Assembly: GCA_000733355.1 (NCBI GenBank)
Contig: JNVV01000085.1
Span: 1 to 64,000 of the forward strand
DNA: 64,000 bases
From: Falciphora oryzae
Lineage: Eukaryota > Ascomycota > Sordariomycetes > Magnaporthales > Magnaporthaceae
Direction: 5' to 3'
Of the stretch, positions 45,199 to 54,719 are shown piece after piece; positions within the stretch are counted from its first letter, which is position 1; each line of letters begins with the position of its first letter. Below the pieces are notes generated by a model. It was not told where the DNA came from. It saw nothing but the letters and a program-made list of their open reading frames with translations, and ran no database searches. Position numbers and translations under genes: made by a program.

Positions 45199-46555
45199 GA
45201 TGGCGTGGGAACGGATCGTCGGATCGAACGCCGGCTTGCTGGCCGCACAAATGGAAAAAACCCTAAAGGATTCACAAACCCGAGAAAACCAAACCCGCAT
45301 AAGCATTACGCCGGGACGGACACAGGGACAACCCGCCGGTAATCCGGACTTTTCGGACTTTTCGGAATCGGATGATAGCGATAATAACCTACCACCGAAA
45401 CCTCTTAACCGAAGGCTACGGCTGTTCCGATCACCCTCTCCGCCAAGCGATAGGGCTTCGCAACCCCCTAGGGGAATTCCCTAAAGCACGGTTTTTATAG
45501 TCAACCCCGTGCAACTTAAAACCCCCAGCGCTTTCAAAAGGGATCGCACCAAATTTAAAGATTAGTGGTTCGTGGTACAGGCTTATATAAACGCCTGCCC
45601 CCAAAGCTTCACGGGTAACCCGTACCGCATCATTTGGGTTGGGTCCCTCCTAAAAGGAGCCGCCCTTTAATAGCACGTAGCCAGGGCACGTTCATTGGAA
45701 TCCATAAACGTTTAAAATTCCTGGAAAAGATACGTTTCGTTGCTGGAAGAACATTATAAAGACCCTAACGAGGAACGAACCGATGCCAAAAAGCTCCGGT
45801 CCTTAAAGTACAACGGCGATATCGTCGGCTACCTAACGGAGCTGGGGCAGTATAATATCACTACCCGATGGACCGGTACGACCTTCCGGGATTTCGTCCG
45901 ATCCTCGCTACCCGAAGGTATCGCCGATTTGGTATATGCTAATAAAGGTTAAATCCTTACGGACGACGCCGAATTCCTCAAAGCCTTCCAGGAAGCAGGG
46001 ATCACTTACGAGCAAAAGCTCGCGAATAAAGCCTCCATTAAGGCTTTAATGCAAGGAACGGGCTAAAAGGAAAAGGGAAAAGACGAGCCCGTTTCGAATC
46101 AGGAGCGTTCGAACGCGGGCCGTCGCCGCGGCAAAGGCTCCAAAGACAGGAACCCAAATCCATCCTCAAGCTCCCGTTCCGGAAAGAAGGCTAACGATAA
46201 AAAGGCCGCCGATAAAAAAAACAACATTTGGATTACTACCAAATTGGCATTCGAAGGAATCGAACAACGCGATATCGACGCACGAAAGTTGGCCAAAGCC
46301 GACTGCTGGCGCTGCGGAAAAGAAGGGCACCATACGTTAGAATGCTACGCCAAAAAGGACACTAACGGCAAGGAACTCCCTCCTACACCAGCAAAAACGG
46401 CCGGTGCCAAATCCATTTTTAAACGCCCTGCAACGGACGAACAGGAGGAACAGCCACAGGCTAAAAAGGCTAAAATCGCTGGCCTCACCTTAAAAGCCCC
46501 GAGCGAACCACGAATCTTTGAACTATTAGATTCGGAATCGGACGATAACTGTTAA
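45199..46555 (+). pseudogene. Family-B gag with intact CCHC zinc knuckle
   Basis: Reading begins MAWERIVGSNAGLL at 45199. It passes an acidic Ser-rich segment and then the Ty3 gag core (FVVQAYINACPQSF, IIWVGSLLKGAA) with several stops. It continues through 45740-45952, which is open, to a basic linker. The knuckle CWRCGKEGHHTLEC at 46306-46347 has all four ligands. The tail is KRPATDEQEEQPQAKKAKIAG. Gag assembles the particle and packages RNA. The core differs strongly from that of the minus-strand B copy. Confidence 0.75.
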
Positions 46556-46559
46556 CAAC

Positions 46560-49500
46560 CATCAACCGTCGCTGCTGTACGAAGGCCCTTAACGGATAAG
46601 GAACTCGCAAAGCCAATCCTTCGCATATACATACGGGCGAAGGGATCGAAGGAGATACTTATCCGGGTCCTTTTAAACGGAGGCAGCGATACGAAGGTTA
46701 TATTAAACAAAATAGCGAAGCAACTTCCGGGTCACCTAGTTAACAAAGCTATCCCTCGCGTAATAACCTCCTTTTTAGGGAAAATCGAACCAGAGGCCGG
46801 AAAGCAACTAGTAGTCGACGTTACCCTCCGGCACAAAACGCACTATTTTACGGAAACGTTTGAAGTTAATCCTACGGATCCAGATTGCGATATTATCCTG
46901 CCTTTCGCATGGCAAAGGCAATACCTACCGCTGGGGTTACTGGATCGCGACTTTCGGGATATCCGGATGAATTCGAACAAATGCCGGAAATGCAACAAGC
47001 CCCGGGCCCGGAAGCTATAGGACTTACGGCCTTTAAAAGGCTTACGCTTTCGGAAGGATATAAAAACGGTCGAACCCGCAATTATTGCGGCCATTAAATA
47101 CGGGCATAGTATTCCTTCCTTTAAGGAAGTAGCTAAAGCAGATTCGGACGGCTTCAAATTGGTACTAAAGGAGTTTAGGGAGTTCCTTCCTATTATAACG
47201 GAAGCGGCCGCTACCCGTTTTCCCGATTATTAGCCCTAGGACTACGAAATTCACCTAAAGGAAAGAGCCCAATTAACCCATAGCCCCTTATACCAAATGA
47301 GCTAAAGGGAGCTGGACGTTTTAAAGCTTTGGCTGGAAAAGCATATGCGAACCGGCAAGGTTAGGCCATGCAAAACTGCTAACAGTTCGCCTTTTATATT
47401 CGCAAAAAAGAAAAACCCCTTCGATCCCTTAAGGGTAGTAGTCGACTATAGGGACGTAAACGTTAAAACGATTCCGATTCGGTACCTTATCCCGCTTATT
47501 ACGGAACTCCAGGATCGATTTCGGAATGCTAAATGGAAAACGAAAATCGATTTTAAAACCGGGTTTAACCTAATTCGAATAAAAAAAGGTTACGAATGGC
47601 TTACAGCTTTCCGTTGCAAATACGGCGTTTTCGAATTTACGGTTATGCCTATAGGCTTTATCAACGCCCCCGCCACCTTCCAAAGCATAATAAACTATAT
47701 CTTTATGGATTTTATCGATACCGGGCTCCTCGTGTATTTGGATAACTTCCTAATATACGCAGAAACCAAGGAACAATACGATAGTTTAGTAAAGGAAGTG
47801 CTTCGCCGCTTTACTAAATATAACCTGGCCGTGGCCCTTCGCAAATGCGTTTGGGGGGTATACGAAATCGAGTTCTTTGGTTACATAATAGGACCCGAAG
47901 GCATCGCTATATCCAAGGATAAGGTTGATGCTATTATCTAATGGAAAGCCCCTAACTGCTTTAAAAATTCCCAGTCGTTCGTCGGCTTTGCCAACTTTTA
48001 CAAGAGGTTTATTAAGGGGTTTTTAGGAATCGTTAGGCCTATAACGACGGCCAACGCCCTACTTAAAAGCTAATAGCGATGGACCCCCGAAATGGAACAG
48101 GCCTTCGAAGCCCTTAAAGTCGCTTTCGTTTCGCCTTCGATACTCCGGCATTTTAATCCGTTTCTCCCGGCGTAAGTCGAGGTAAACGCTTCGGATTTTG
48201 CCTTTGGAAGGGTGCTATCCTAAAGGGACCCCGAAACCAACAAACTGCACCCCGTTGCCTTCCATTTACGAAAAATGTCGCCCGCCGAAATCAATTATAA
48301 AATTTACGATAAGGAACTTTTAGCGGTCGTCGATTGTTTCGCTAGGTGGAGGCATTACTTCGAAAGGGCAAAGTACCGGATAGAGGTTTATACGGATTAC
48401 CGGAACTTCGAATATTTCCTAACGGCTAAAGTTTTTAATCGAAGGTAAGCTAGATGGGCACAATAACTGGCTGGTTATTGGTTTATAATCAATTACCGGC
48501 CAGGAAAGCAAAATGAAAAGGCCGATGTGCTATCGAAATTACCCTAACACAAGCCTAAGAAAGGGGGGAGTAAGGATCAGCCGATTACGACGATCCTGCA
48601 AAAAAAACACTTCCCAGTAAAAATTTCGGCTTTGGAAGGATAAGGAGATAACCCTATGGAAGAAGCTTTGCCGCAAGGAGCACTTTTTTTCCTTCTATCC
48701 CCAGGCCGGCTTTGCAGTATTCCAGTCCTAAAGTGGGTTACGGAATTTACTAACAAAGTTAAGCAAGCTGGTATATCGGATTCCGAATACCAAAGCCGCT
48801 TCTAAAAGCCCGAAAAGGGTGAAGAAATTAAGGATGGCCTCTTTTATTATAAGGAAAGATTGTGGGTGCCAACGGAGGCCTTACAAAAGGAAGTCCTCGA
48901 GTCCGAATATGATATAAAAGTCGCTGGACATATGGGTATGGATAAAACCCTCGAGTTAATTACTCGGCACTTTTAGTGGCCTAACATCGAGGCAAAAGTC
49001 CGGGAATACGTAAGGGGATGCCTGGAGTGCCAACGCAATAAAGCCTTAAGGCATGCCCCCTTTGGACCCCTATAACTTATAGAGCTGCATTACCAGCTTT
49101 GGAAAACGGTGGCTATGGATTTTATTACGGACCTCCTTTTAAGCGATGGGTGCGATTCAATCTGGGTAATGGTAAACCCCTTTACCAAAATGGCGCATTT
49201 CGTCCCCCTTAAGATCGAGGGTAAGAAGTCGGATGATCTTATCCGCATTTTCGCTAAAGAATACTGGCGATTGCACGGTGTGCTTTTGGATATTATCTTT
49301 GATAAAGATTCCAGATTTACGAGCCACTTATGGAAAGATTTTTTCCGTTTGGTAGGTATTAAGCCAAGAATGAGCACTGCCTTCCATCCCTAAACGGATG
49401 GACAAACCGAAAGGTTTAACCAAAACCTGGAGGCTTACCTTAGGTTTTTTGTAAATTACGAAATGACCAATTGGGTCGAGCTATTACCTACGGCGGAATT

Positions 49501-50264
49501 TGCCTATAATAATATATTTTCGGCAAGTACCTTTATTACTTCCTTTTTCGCTAACTACGGGTACCACCCAGCTTTTAATAATCCCCTTCTCCTAGGACGA
49601 ATACGCAATCCAGCAAGCCAACTTTACCGGTATTGGATGACCCAGGTGCACGAAAAAGCCAAACAACACCTCGAGAAAGCCCGGGAACGAATGAAGCATT
49701 GGGCCGATAAAAGGAAAAGCCCCTCGCCGGTTTTTACCGAAGGATAGTTCGTTATGTTAAACGCCCGGCATATAAAGACCCGTCGCCCCGTTAAAAAACT
49801 CGATGCTAAAATGTTCGGGCCCTTCCGGATCCTTAAGGTTATTTCTCCTACGGCGGTACGACTGGCCCTATTTAAAACCTGGAAAATCCATAACGCTTTC
49901 CACGTGTCCTTTATCGAACCCTACCGCTTTGGCATTCAGGCACGACCTGACTTTGACCAGGTATTGCGGGAGGCCCCCTCGGTTATAGGAGATTTCGTTG
50001 TAGAAAAGGTTATGGATTCTATGGATACAGGCGGAAAGGTTCGTTACTTTGTCCGATGGGAAGACTACCTACGCAAAAAGGACTGGACGTGGGAACCTTG
50101 GGAGCATTTTGATACCGACGGGTTTAAGCAACACGTTGTTGCCTTTTATCGGCTTAACCCCGATAAGCTTAGGGACCCCCGCGTGCTACAAGATATAGGC
50201 ACAGCCGCATCCTTTAAGCGGGCTTTAAAAGGTCTCGAGACGCGCCCTAGGAAGAGGAGGATAG
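46560..50264 (+). pseudogene. Family-B pol: protease, RT, RNase H, integrase, chromodomain
   Basis: The protease segment reads VLLNGGSDTK (Asn at 46676-46678 where Asp is expected). RT (47345-47941 open) has PLRVVVDYRDVN, KIDFKTGFN and MPIGFINAPATFQ. Its box is YLDN, with the second catalytic Asp replaced (Asn at 47744-47746). RNase H (about 48150-48440) has VNASDFAFG in place of the usual DASDF. The integrase has an HHCC finger (48920-49035) and core acids in AMDFITD, FDKDSRF and QTERFNQ, all present. A chromodomain (about 49990-50120, FVVEKVMDSMD to WTWEPWEHF) ends the protein. Several TAA/TAG codons interrupt the frame. Confidence 0.85.
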
Positions 50265-50550
50265 TGTCATACGGAAGAACCTGTGGACTCACTTAATCGG
50301 CCCTATCGAAGGTCCGGGAACCGGTATAGGTGCCTAACGGCCCCGAGGCCTAAAGGCCGAAGGCCGGAGGGGCAGTGTGAATCATGTATTCAATACTTCG
50401 CACGGATCACAGGGTGGTTTATATAAACCCTGCCATCTCCTATGTCCTCCATGAGAGATTCCTTCTTCCTCAAGCATCTCTTAAGCCCATAGAAAGATTA
50501 TCTGCAATTTAGAGATTCTTTCTCCAAGCCGTCTTTGACCCCTTGTTACA
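50265..50550 (+). repeat. Family-B 3' LTR
   Basis: Starts tgtcatacgg and ends ccccttgttaca. It differs from the 5' LTR by scattered transitions. Confidence 0.93.
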
Positions 50551-50555
50551 GTTAC

Positions 50556-51094
50556 CAACTACGGAGCTAGCAGCAGAGTCCGTGCAAGAGAAGGATCCCT
50601 TTGCCGACATCGAAAGCTGGTACCGAAGATCAAAACAGCCAACGGCTTTCCCGGACGACAATTTTAAAATCAGAAGTCCTTTACTTCTGGCCTCCTCTCC
50701 TCACCGACAAAACCGGCAAAGCCAGGCAGCACTTCGACCCGACGAAGATGATGGCTAATACCTGGTCAAAGCTATTCGGGCAAAATGGAACAGATGGTTC
50801 CTTGTCGAATGGGTTGGACACAGTGAGCAAGATTGGGTGCATTGCAAAAACATTTGCCCAAACCTTGTGAACGAGTATGAAGAACAACATCCAGGCGTCA
50901 ATTTGGCGGGGGACTTGGAAATATCAAATGCGAAGAGACGCGGAAATAGATGGCGGTTCAAAGTATTATGGAGTTATGGCAAGAGAAAGCATAGTGTTTG
51001 GGTGGAAGAAAAAAAGCTTGATCGAAAGCTGGCGGAGAAGTATAAGTCACTGACCGCAGATCACAAGTTACCTGCGAGAAGACGGCGGATTTGA
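50556..51094 (+). pseudogene. Decayed chromodomain gene, 3' portion (after the B insertion)
   Basis: When the B element and one copy of gttac are removed, the frame continues directly from 42321. It has one in-frame TAA (50756-50758) and terminates at 51092-51094. After the TAA comes YLVKAIRAKWNRWFLVEWVG, then SEQDWVHCKNI, a chromodomain-like fold, followed by a second module (RFKVLWSYGKRKHSVWVEEK). The C-terminus is basic (KLPARRRRI). The gene is not part of B, since it lies outside the LTRs. It could be a nuclear chromatin reader or a relic of another transposon; I cannot tell which. Confidence 0.6.
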
Positions 51095-51236
51095 TGCTTC
51101 TGGGGAGGCCTGGCTTTATATCTTAACGTTTGATAAATCAAACGGGATCAGTTCACGGGTTTTATATAAAATATTATTGAAAACGAGCACCGACTGTTGA
51201 CAGCTGAATGACATTAACCCCTCAGCATGTAACAGA

Positions 51237-51457
51237 TTCTGCCGGCAGGAAATATTAACTCATGCCTCATTTTTTAATGGTAGGAAAACTGTGACCACAT
51301 TCAAAGCATAAAATTCTGCCGGCAGAATTTTTTGTATTATGTAATTGTATTGTTATATTTTTCTGCCGGCAGAATATAGTAGCATAACAAACAGTGCTGG
51401 AGTTTTCTGCCGGCAAAACTGTAACTACATTCGAAGCAAAATTCTGCCGGCAGAATT
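51237..51457. repeat. Palindrome array, block 1 (ttctgccggcagaa)
   Basis: Five copies of the palindrome ttctgccggcagaa or close variants occur at about 51237, 51314, 51361, 51405 and 51441. Two are extended to 20-bp perfect palindromes (aaattctgccggcagaattt). The spacers are themselves similar (tttgtaYtatgtaattgt; actgtaactacattcgaagca). Confidence 0.85.
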
Positions 51458-51760
51458 TCTTTGTGCTATGTAATTGTGCCGTGCTTTCGTAAACTCTGCA
51501 AGTGGCTCTTCAAAAAGCTACGAATACCTTGGCACGCCCCTTATCCCCGCCTTCTACTAACTTTTAGCCGTTTATAGATTTCACATTTGAGGCGGCATCT
51601 TTTGTCGAGGCAGCCAATTAATAAGTTCTCGCCATGCCCCTTATCCTTAAATTTTACATTATGAGTAGACACCTTTTGTCCATGGCAGCCTATCAATCAG
51701 CACGCTAGTTGTCAGAGTGCTGACGATGAAATTGATGCATATGGGTGGAACTGTTACAAA

Positions 51761-52180
51761 GTGCACAAACCATGTTGGTTTGTGCATCCGCCGACAAAAG
51801 GAGGAAATCATGTACCGGACGCGACGCGTGACAAACGTGACCCCGAGAGCAAAAAGAAACAGCGCTATCGGCCTACAGTGTGTTACAAAATGCAAATAGA
51901 CCTTAACTATTGCGCTGATAAAATGCAGGGATTTGGAAAGTCCACTGCAGCGTTTTTGGAAGCCATTAATGGCGTTTTAGAAGCAGCTTTTGGTGCAGAT
52001 TTAGATAAGCGTGCCCCGCACGCCCCTCCTTCGTACACTGACTTCATTGCATCCAGAAAAAATCACGCCCTCAAACCCAAGATCGGCTTCAGTCTGCACC
52101 CTGGTCTAAGCACCTTGCCCCACAAAAATACCTCTTTTTCCAAGGAAAACGGCGTGCTGCAAGCTGTTGATTGGCGATAG
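51761..52180 (+). CDS. Hypothetical open frame, unknown
   Basis: A plus-strand frame of up to 139 codons opens around 51700-51761, reads coding-like (CWFVHPPTKGGNHVPDATRD, then a basic segment, later GKSTAAFLEAINGVLEAAFG) and ends at 52180. It may be an exon of a larger gene cut by the sequence gap at 52244-52312. No family was recognised. Confidence 0.3.
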   Translation: MHKPCWFVHPPTKGGNHVPDATRDKRDPESKKKQRYRPTVCYKMQIDLNYCADKMQGFGKSTAAFLEAINGVLEAAFGADLDKRAPHAPPSYTDFIASRKNHALKPKIGFSLHPGLSTLPHKNTSFSKENGVLQAVDWR

Positions 52181-52243
52181 CCTTTAGATTCGAACACACT
52201 GTATGGACATTGGCCTCGTGGGTGACGTCATCATAGACTCGCC

Positions 52244-52312
52244 NNNNNNNNNNNNNNNNNNNNNNNNNNNNNNNNNNNNNNNNNNNNNNNNNNNNNNNNN
52301 NNNNNNNNNNNN
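52244..52312. other. Assembly gap (69 N)
   Basis: A run of N preceding a t-rich stretch. Confidence 0.95.
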
Positions 52313-53121
52313 TTTTTTACTTCCAAAATCTGCACAAGCCAATAAAGGGACATACAGAAACTATTCCAAGTAACAGACCAGGGAACCAGGGAACCTTGCA
52401 CCTTGGTGTAGAACCTTGTAGAATTTTCTAACACTTGATCCATCCATTCGCCGCTTCAAGCTGAGATACTTGTTTGAGGGGTGCATCACCTCCAGGCTCT
52501 CTCTTCAACTGGATCCGCTAGGCAACCAGGGCCAAAAAACTAGGGTGCCATTTGGCACCCACGCTCCGGGTTGATCCGCGGAAAAGCCGTTCTCTCTTGG
52601 CGCTTCGGACATGGAAAAGTGGAAAAATCTACCCCCGCCATTCTGCCTCGCATACCACAACTGAACATAGTAGTACTTCTGAATAGTGTCTATTAACGCC
52701 GGGCGGCGCGGAGCGCCGGCGAGGCCGGTTCTCCGTGCATGCAGCCGCACGTGGGGCATCACGGCGCGCTATTCTAGTCTGCGTGAGTCTATCTAGCAGA
52801 TCGACCGTCCCGGGCCTGGCCCAAGGCGGTGTGGGGTTGGTGCCTGCTGCGGCCCTGCAACTTATATTCCTGCAAAGGTGTGACCAGCTTGCGCCTTCGT
52901 CCGCCGTCTAATTGTGCGCGCTTTTGTAGGCGAGGGGTGTCCACTAGGGAGGGCGCTGATGCTGGTAATTGTACTGTGCTGGCTGTAACAGCCCGTGTGG
53001 GTTGTGCGCTGCCCTCCTTGATAAGCTGTGCAGACGGGCGATCCAAGCAGCAGCTTGGATTGAAGACCTTTTGGTTATTGGCTCAGTGGTATAAGGCCCG
53101 CGCCGCTGTGTTACAATTAGT
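52313..53121. other. No supported gene
   Basis: GC-richer sequence with overlapping short frames. At 52963-52983 it repeats spacer sequence of the palindrome array (gtaattgtactgtgctgg). It then changes abruptly at tgtaacagcccg (52984), an LTR-like start. Confidence 0.45.
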
Positions 53122-53622
53122 TGTAACAGGTCTCAGCCCTACTATAGCAAGCTACAGCAGTGTTAAGCCTGGAAAGGGGGGGTTCTCTCAGGGAGATCTC
53201 AGAGGTCCAGCAGCTCAACAGTCGTATTCGTGCAGGGCTAAACCAGCCTATGGTAAAGATAAAACAGAAACGATAGCTTGCCCTCCAGACTCCCTTTACA
53301 GGAGGTCCCTCGGGCCCTTCTTATGCCTGGCCGTCCGGCCGTCCTTCCGTCATCGTCGGCACGCCTCCCCCTTCGTGGCGTCCGTACGGGGCTGGGTATG
53401 CTTTGTCCCCTTATCAGGGTTCGGAGCTTGGATGCACCTTGACCGGGCTGAGCGTCCGTATTTGTGGAGGCCAGCCGGCATGCGTGTCAATAGAGCCGAA
53501 CTCTCTTGATCCGCACGTCCCTTAGGGCTTGCGCCCCTCTGGTTACCACCCGGAGTCCTCCCCTGAGGCCACCGGTGGCGGTCCCTAGGGCTGCTGATCA
53601 TGGCTCTGTGCGGGGTGTTACA
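53122..53622 (-). repeat. Solo family-A LTR
   Basis: 501 bp, tgtaacaggtctc to ggggtgttaca, with no internal A sequence on either side. The flanking pentamers are ttagt (53117-53121) and ctggt (53623-53627), identical if one C-to-T and one G-to-A change are allowed. It is less decayed than the A2 LTRs. Confidence 0.9.
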
Positions 53623-53628
53623 CTGGTG

Positions 53629-54015
53629 TTTTCTGCCGGTAGAATTTTTTTGCACTATTAATTGTACTGTTAATTTTTCTGCCGGCAGAACTATAACCAC
53701 ATTTAAAGTATGAGATTTTGCCGATAGAAATGTAACTATATTTGAAGCATAAAATTCTGCCGGCAGAATTTCTTTGTACTATGTAATTATACTGTTAATT
53801 TTTTGCCGGCAGAACTGTAACTACATTCGACGCATAAAATTCTGCCAGCAGAATTTCTTTGTACTACTATGTAACTCTACTGTGCTGGTTTTTTCTGCCG
53901 ACATAACTATAACCACATTCCAAGCATAAAATTCTGCTGGGAGAAAAAAATAACATAACAAGGTACAGTTAAAATGTTACTAGGAAATTGCGCAAATATT
54001 GCCAGCAGAAAAATT
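53629..54015. repeat. Palindrome array, block 2 (ttctgccggcagaa)
   Basis: About nine copies or degenerate copies of the same palindrome at roughly 85-95-bp higher-order spacing, with the same spacer phrases as block 1. The right-hand copies are more degenerate. Confidence 0.8.
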
Positions 54016-54049
54016 TAATAAGGTGAAAGCCACTTTTTAACTCAATCGC

Positions 54050-54140
54050 CACTGGCTTTCATAAACTTTGCAAGTAGCTTTTTAAAGAGCTACGAGTACC
54101 TTCGCACGCCCCTTATCCCCGCTTTCTACTAACTTTTCAC
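54050..54140. repeat. Direct repeat of 51484-51575
   Basis: The segment ctttcataaactttgcaag, then cacgccccttatccccgc and tctactaacttttc, matches the sequence following palindrome block 1 in the same order. The array plus this tail is therefore a duplicated unit. Confidence 0.75.
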
Positions 54141-54296
54141 TTTCGGCAAAGAATGATACCCCCCGTTACCTTTTAGCAGACCGGGATACTTTCTTGGCAA
54201 ATAAAAATACGCCCCCCTTCCCCTTTTGGCAAACCAGGACACTCCCTGTAGCCGCCGCTATATGCTAAGCCAAGATAAGCCCTGGCTAGCTAAAAC

Positions 54297-54317
54297 CCTA
54301 GTCTCAGTGACTTAAAC
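54297..54317 (+). repeat. Left terminal inverted repeat of the candidate element
   Basis: See the matching right end at 60887-60907. The flank to the left contains two similar 30-bp units (ccccccgttacctttt and ccccccttcccctttt). Confidence 0.6.
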
Positions 54318-54719
54318 CAGTGTGGCGCGAAGTTCCCCAAGTCCCCGGCCCCACCTCCCCGGCCCTACCACCCCCCTAGCCAATCACAACCCCCCCTTAA
54401 CTTTACCACCACCTGGTTTAAGGTAAGATGGTGCGAAAAAGTCGGGGTTTAGCACAATTCGTTCCCAACCCCCAACCACAACTTTTGTGCCCACGAACAG
54501 CTACCGTATTTTCCCCTTAATATACCTTTTATTTGCAATAAACAATATTTCACCTATAAGCAAAATGTTTATTTCGCTTTCGTCGCCGTCACTTTTCGCG
54601 CAATCCCAGTAGTCCCAGCCATTTATCACTACAGGGCTGTCGGGTATCGAACTGCTAAATTCCGACCTTATTACGCCTTTTAGCTCCACCCCGCAACCCC
54701 TAACACTTATCCCAAACCG

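Larger units (their letters stand above)
42322..50550 (+). mobile_element. Complete family-B Ty3/Gypsy chromovirus, 8229 bp
   Basis: LTRs at 42322-42607 and 50265-50550 (286 bp each) are flanked by the exact target duplication gttac (42317-42321 and 50551-50555). The internal plus-strand order is accessory ORF, gag with zinc knuckle, protease, RT, RNase H, integrase, chromodomain. It is less decayed than the other B copies, but the frames contain stops and the RT active site is altered. It splits a chromodomain-containing gene. Confidence 0.93.

Noticed and set aside
53075..53115. tRNA-like A-box (tggctcagtggta) suggesting a tRNA gene or SINE
   Set aside because: No B-box, no acceptor-stem pairing and no anticodon arm could be found before the adjoining LTR.
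51237..54015. Regularly spaced palindromes resembling a CRISPR array
   Set aside because: The spacers are similar to each other, the spacing is irregular, there are no cas genes, and the genome is eukaryotic. It is a tandem repeat field.
54501..54689. Minus-strand 62-codon open frame at the left end of the candidate element
   Set aside because: Although it is free of stops, it has no recognisable motif, and the opposite strand fits the start region of the DUF6589-like gene.
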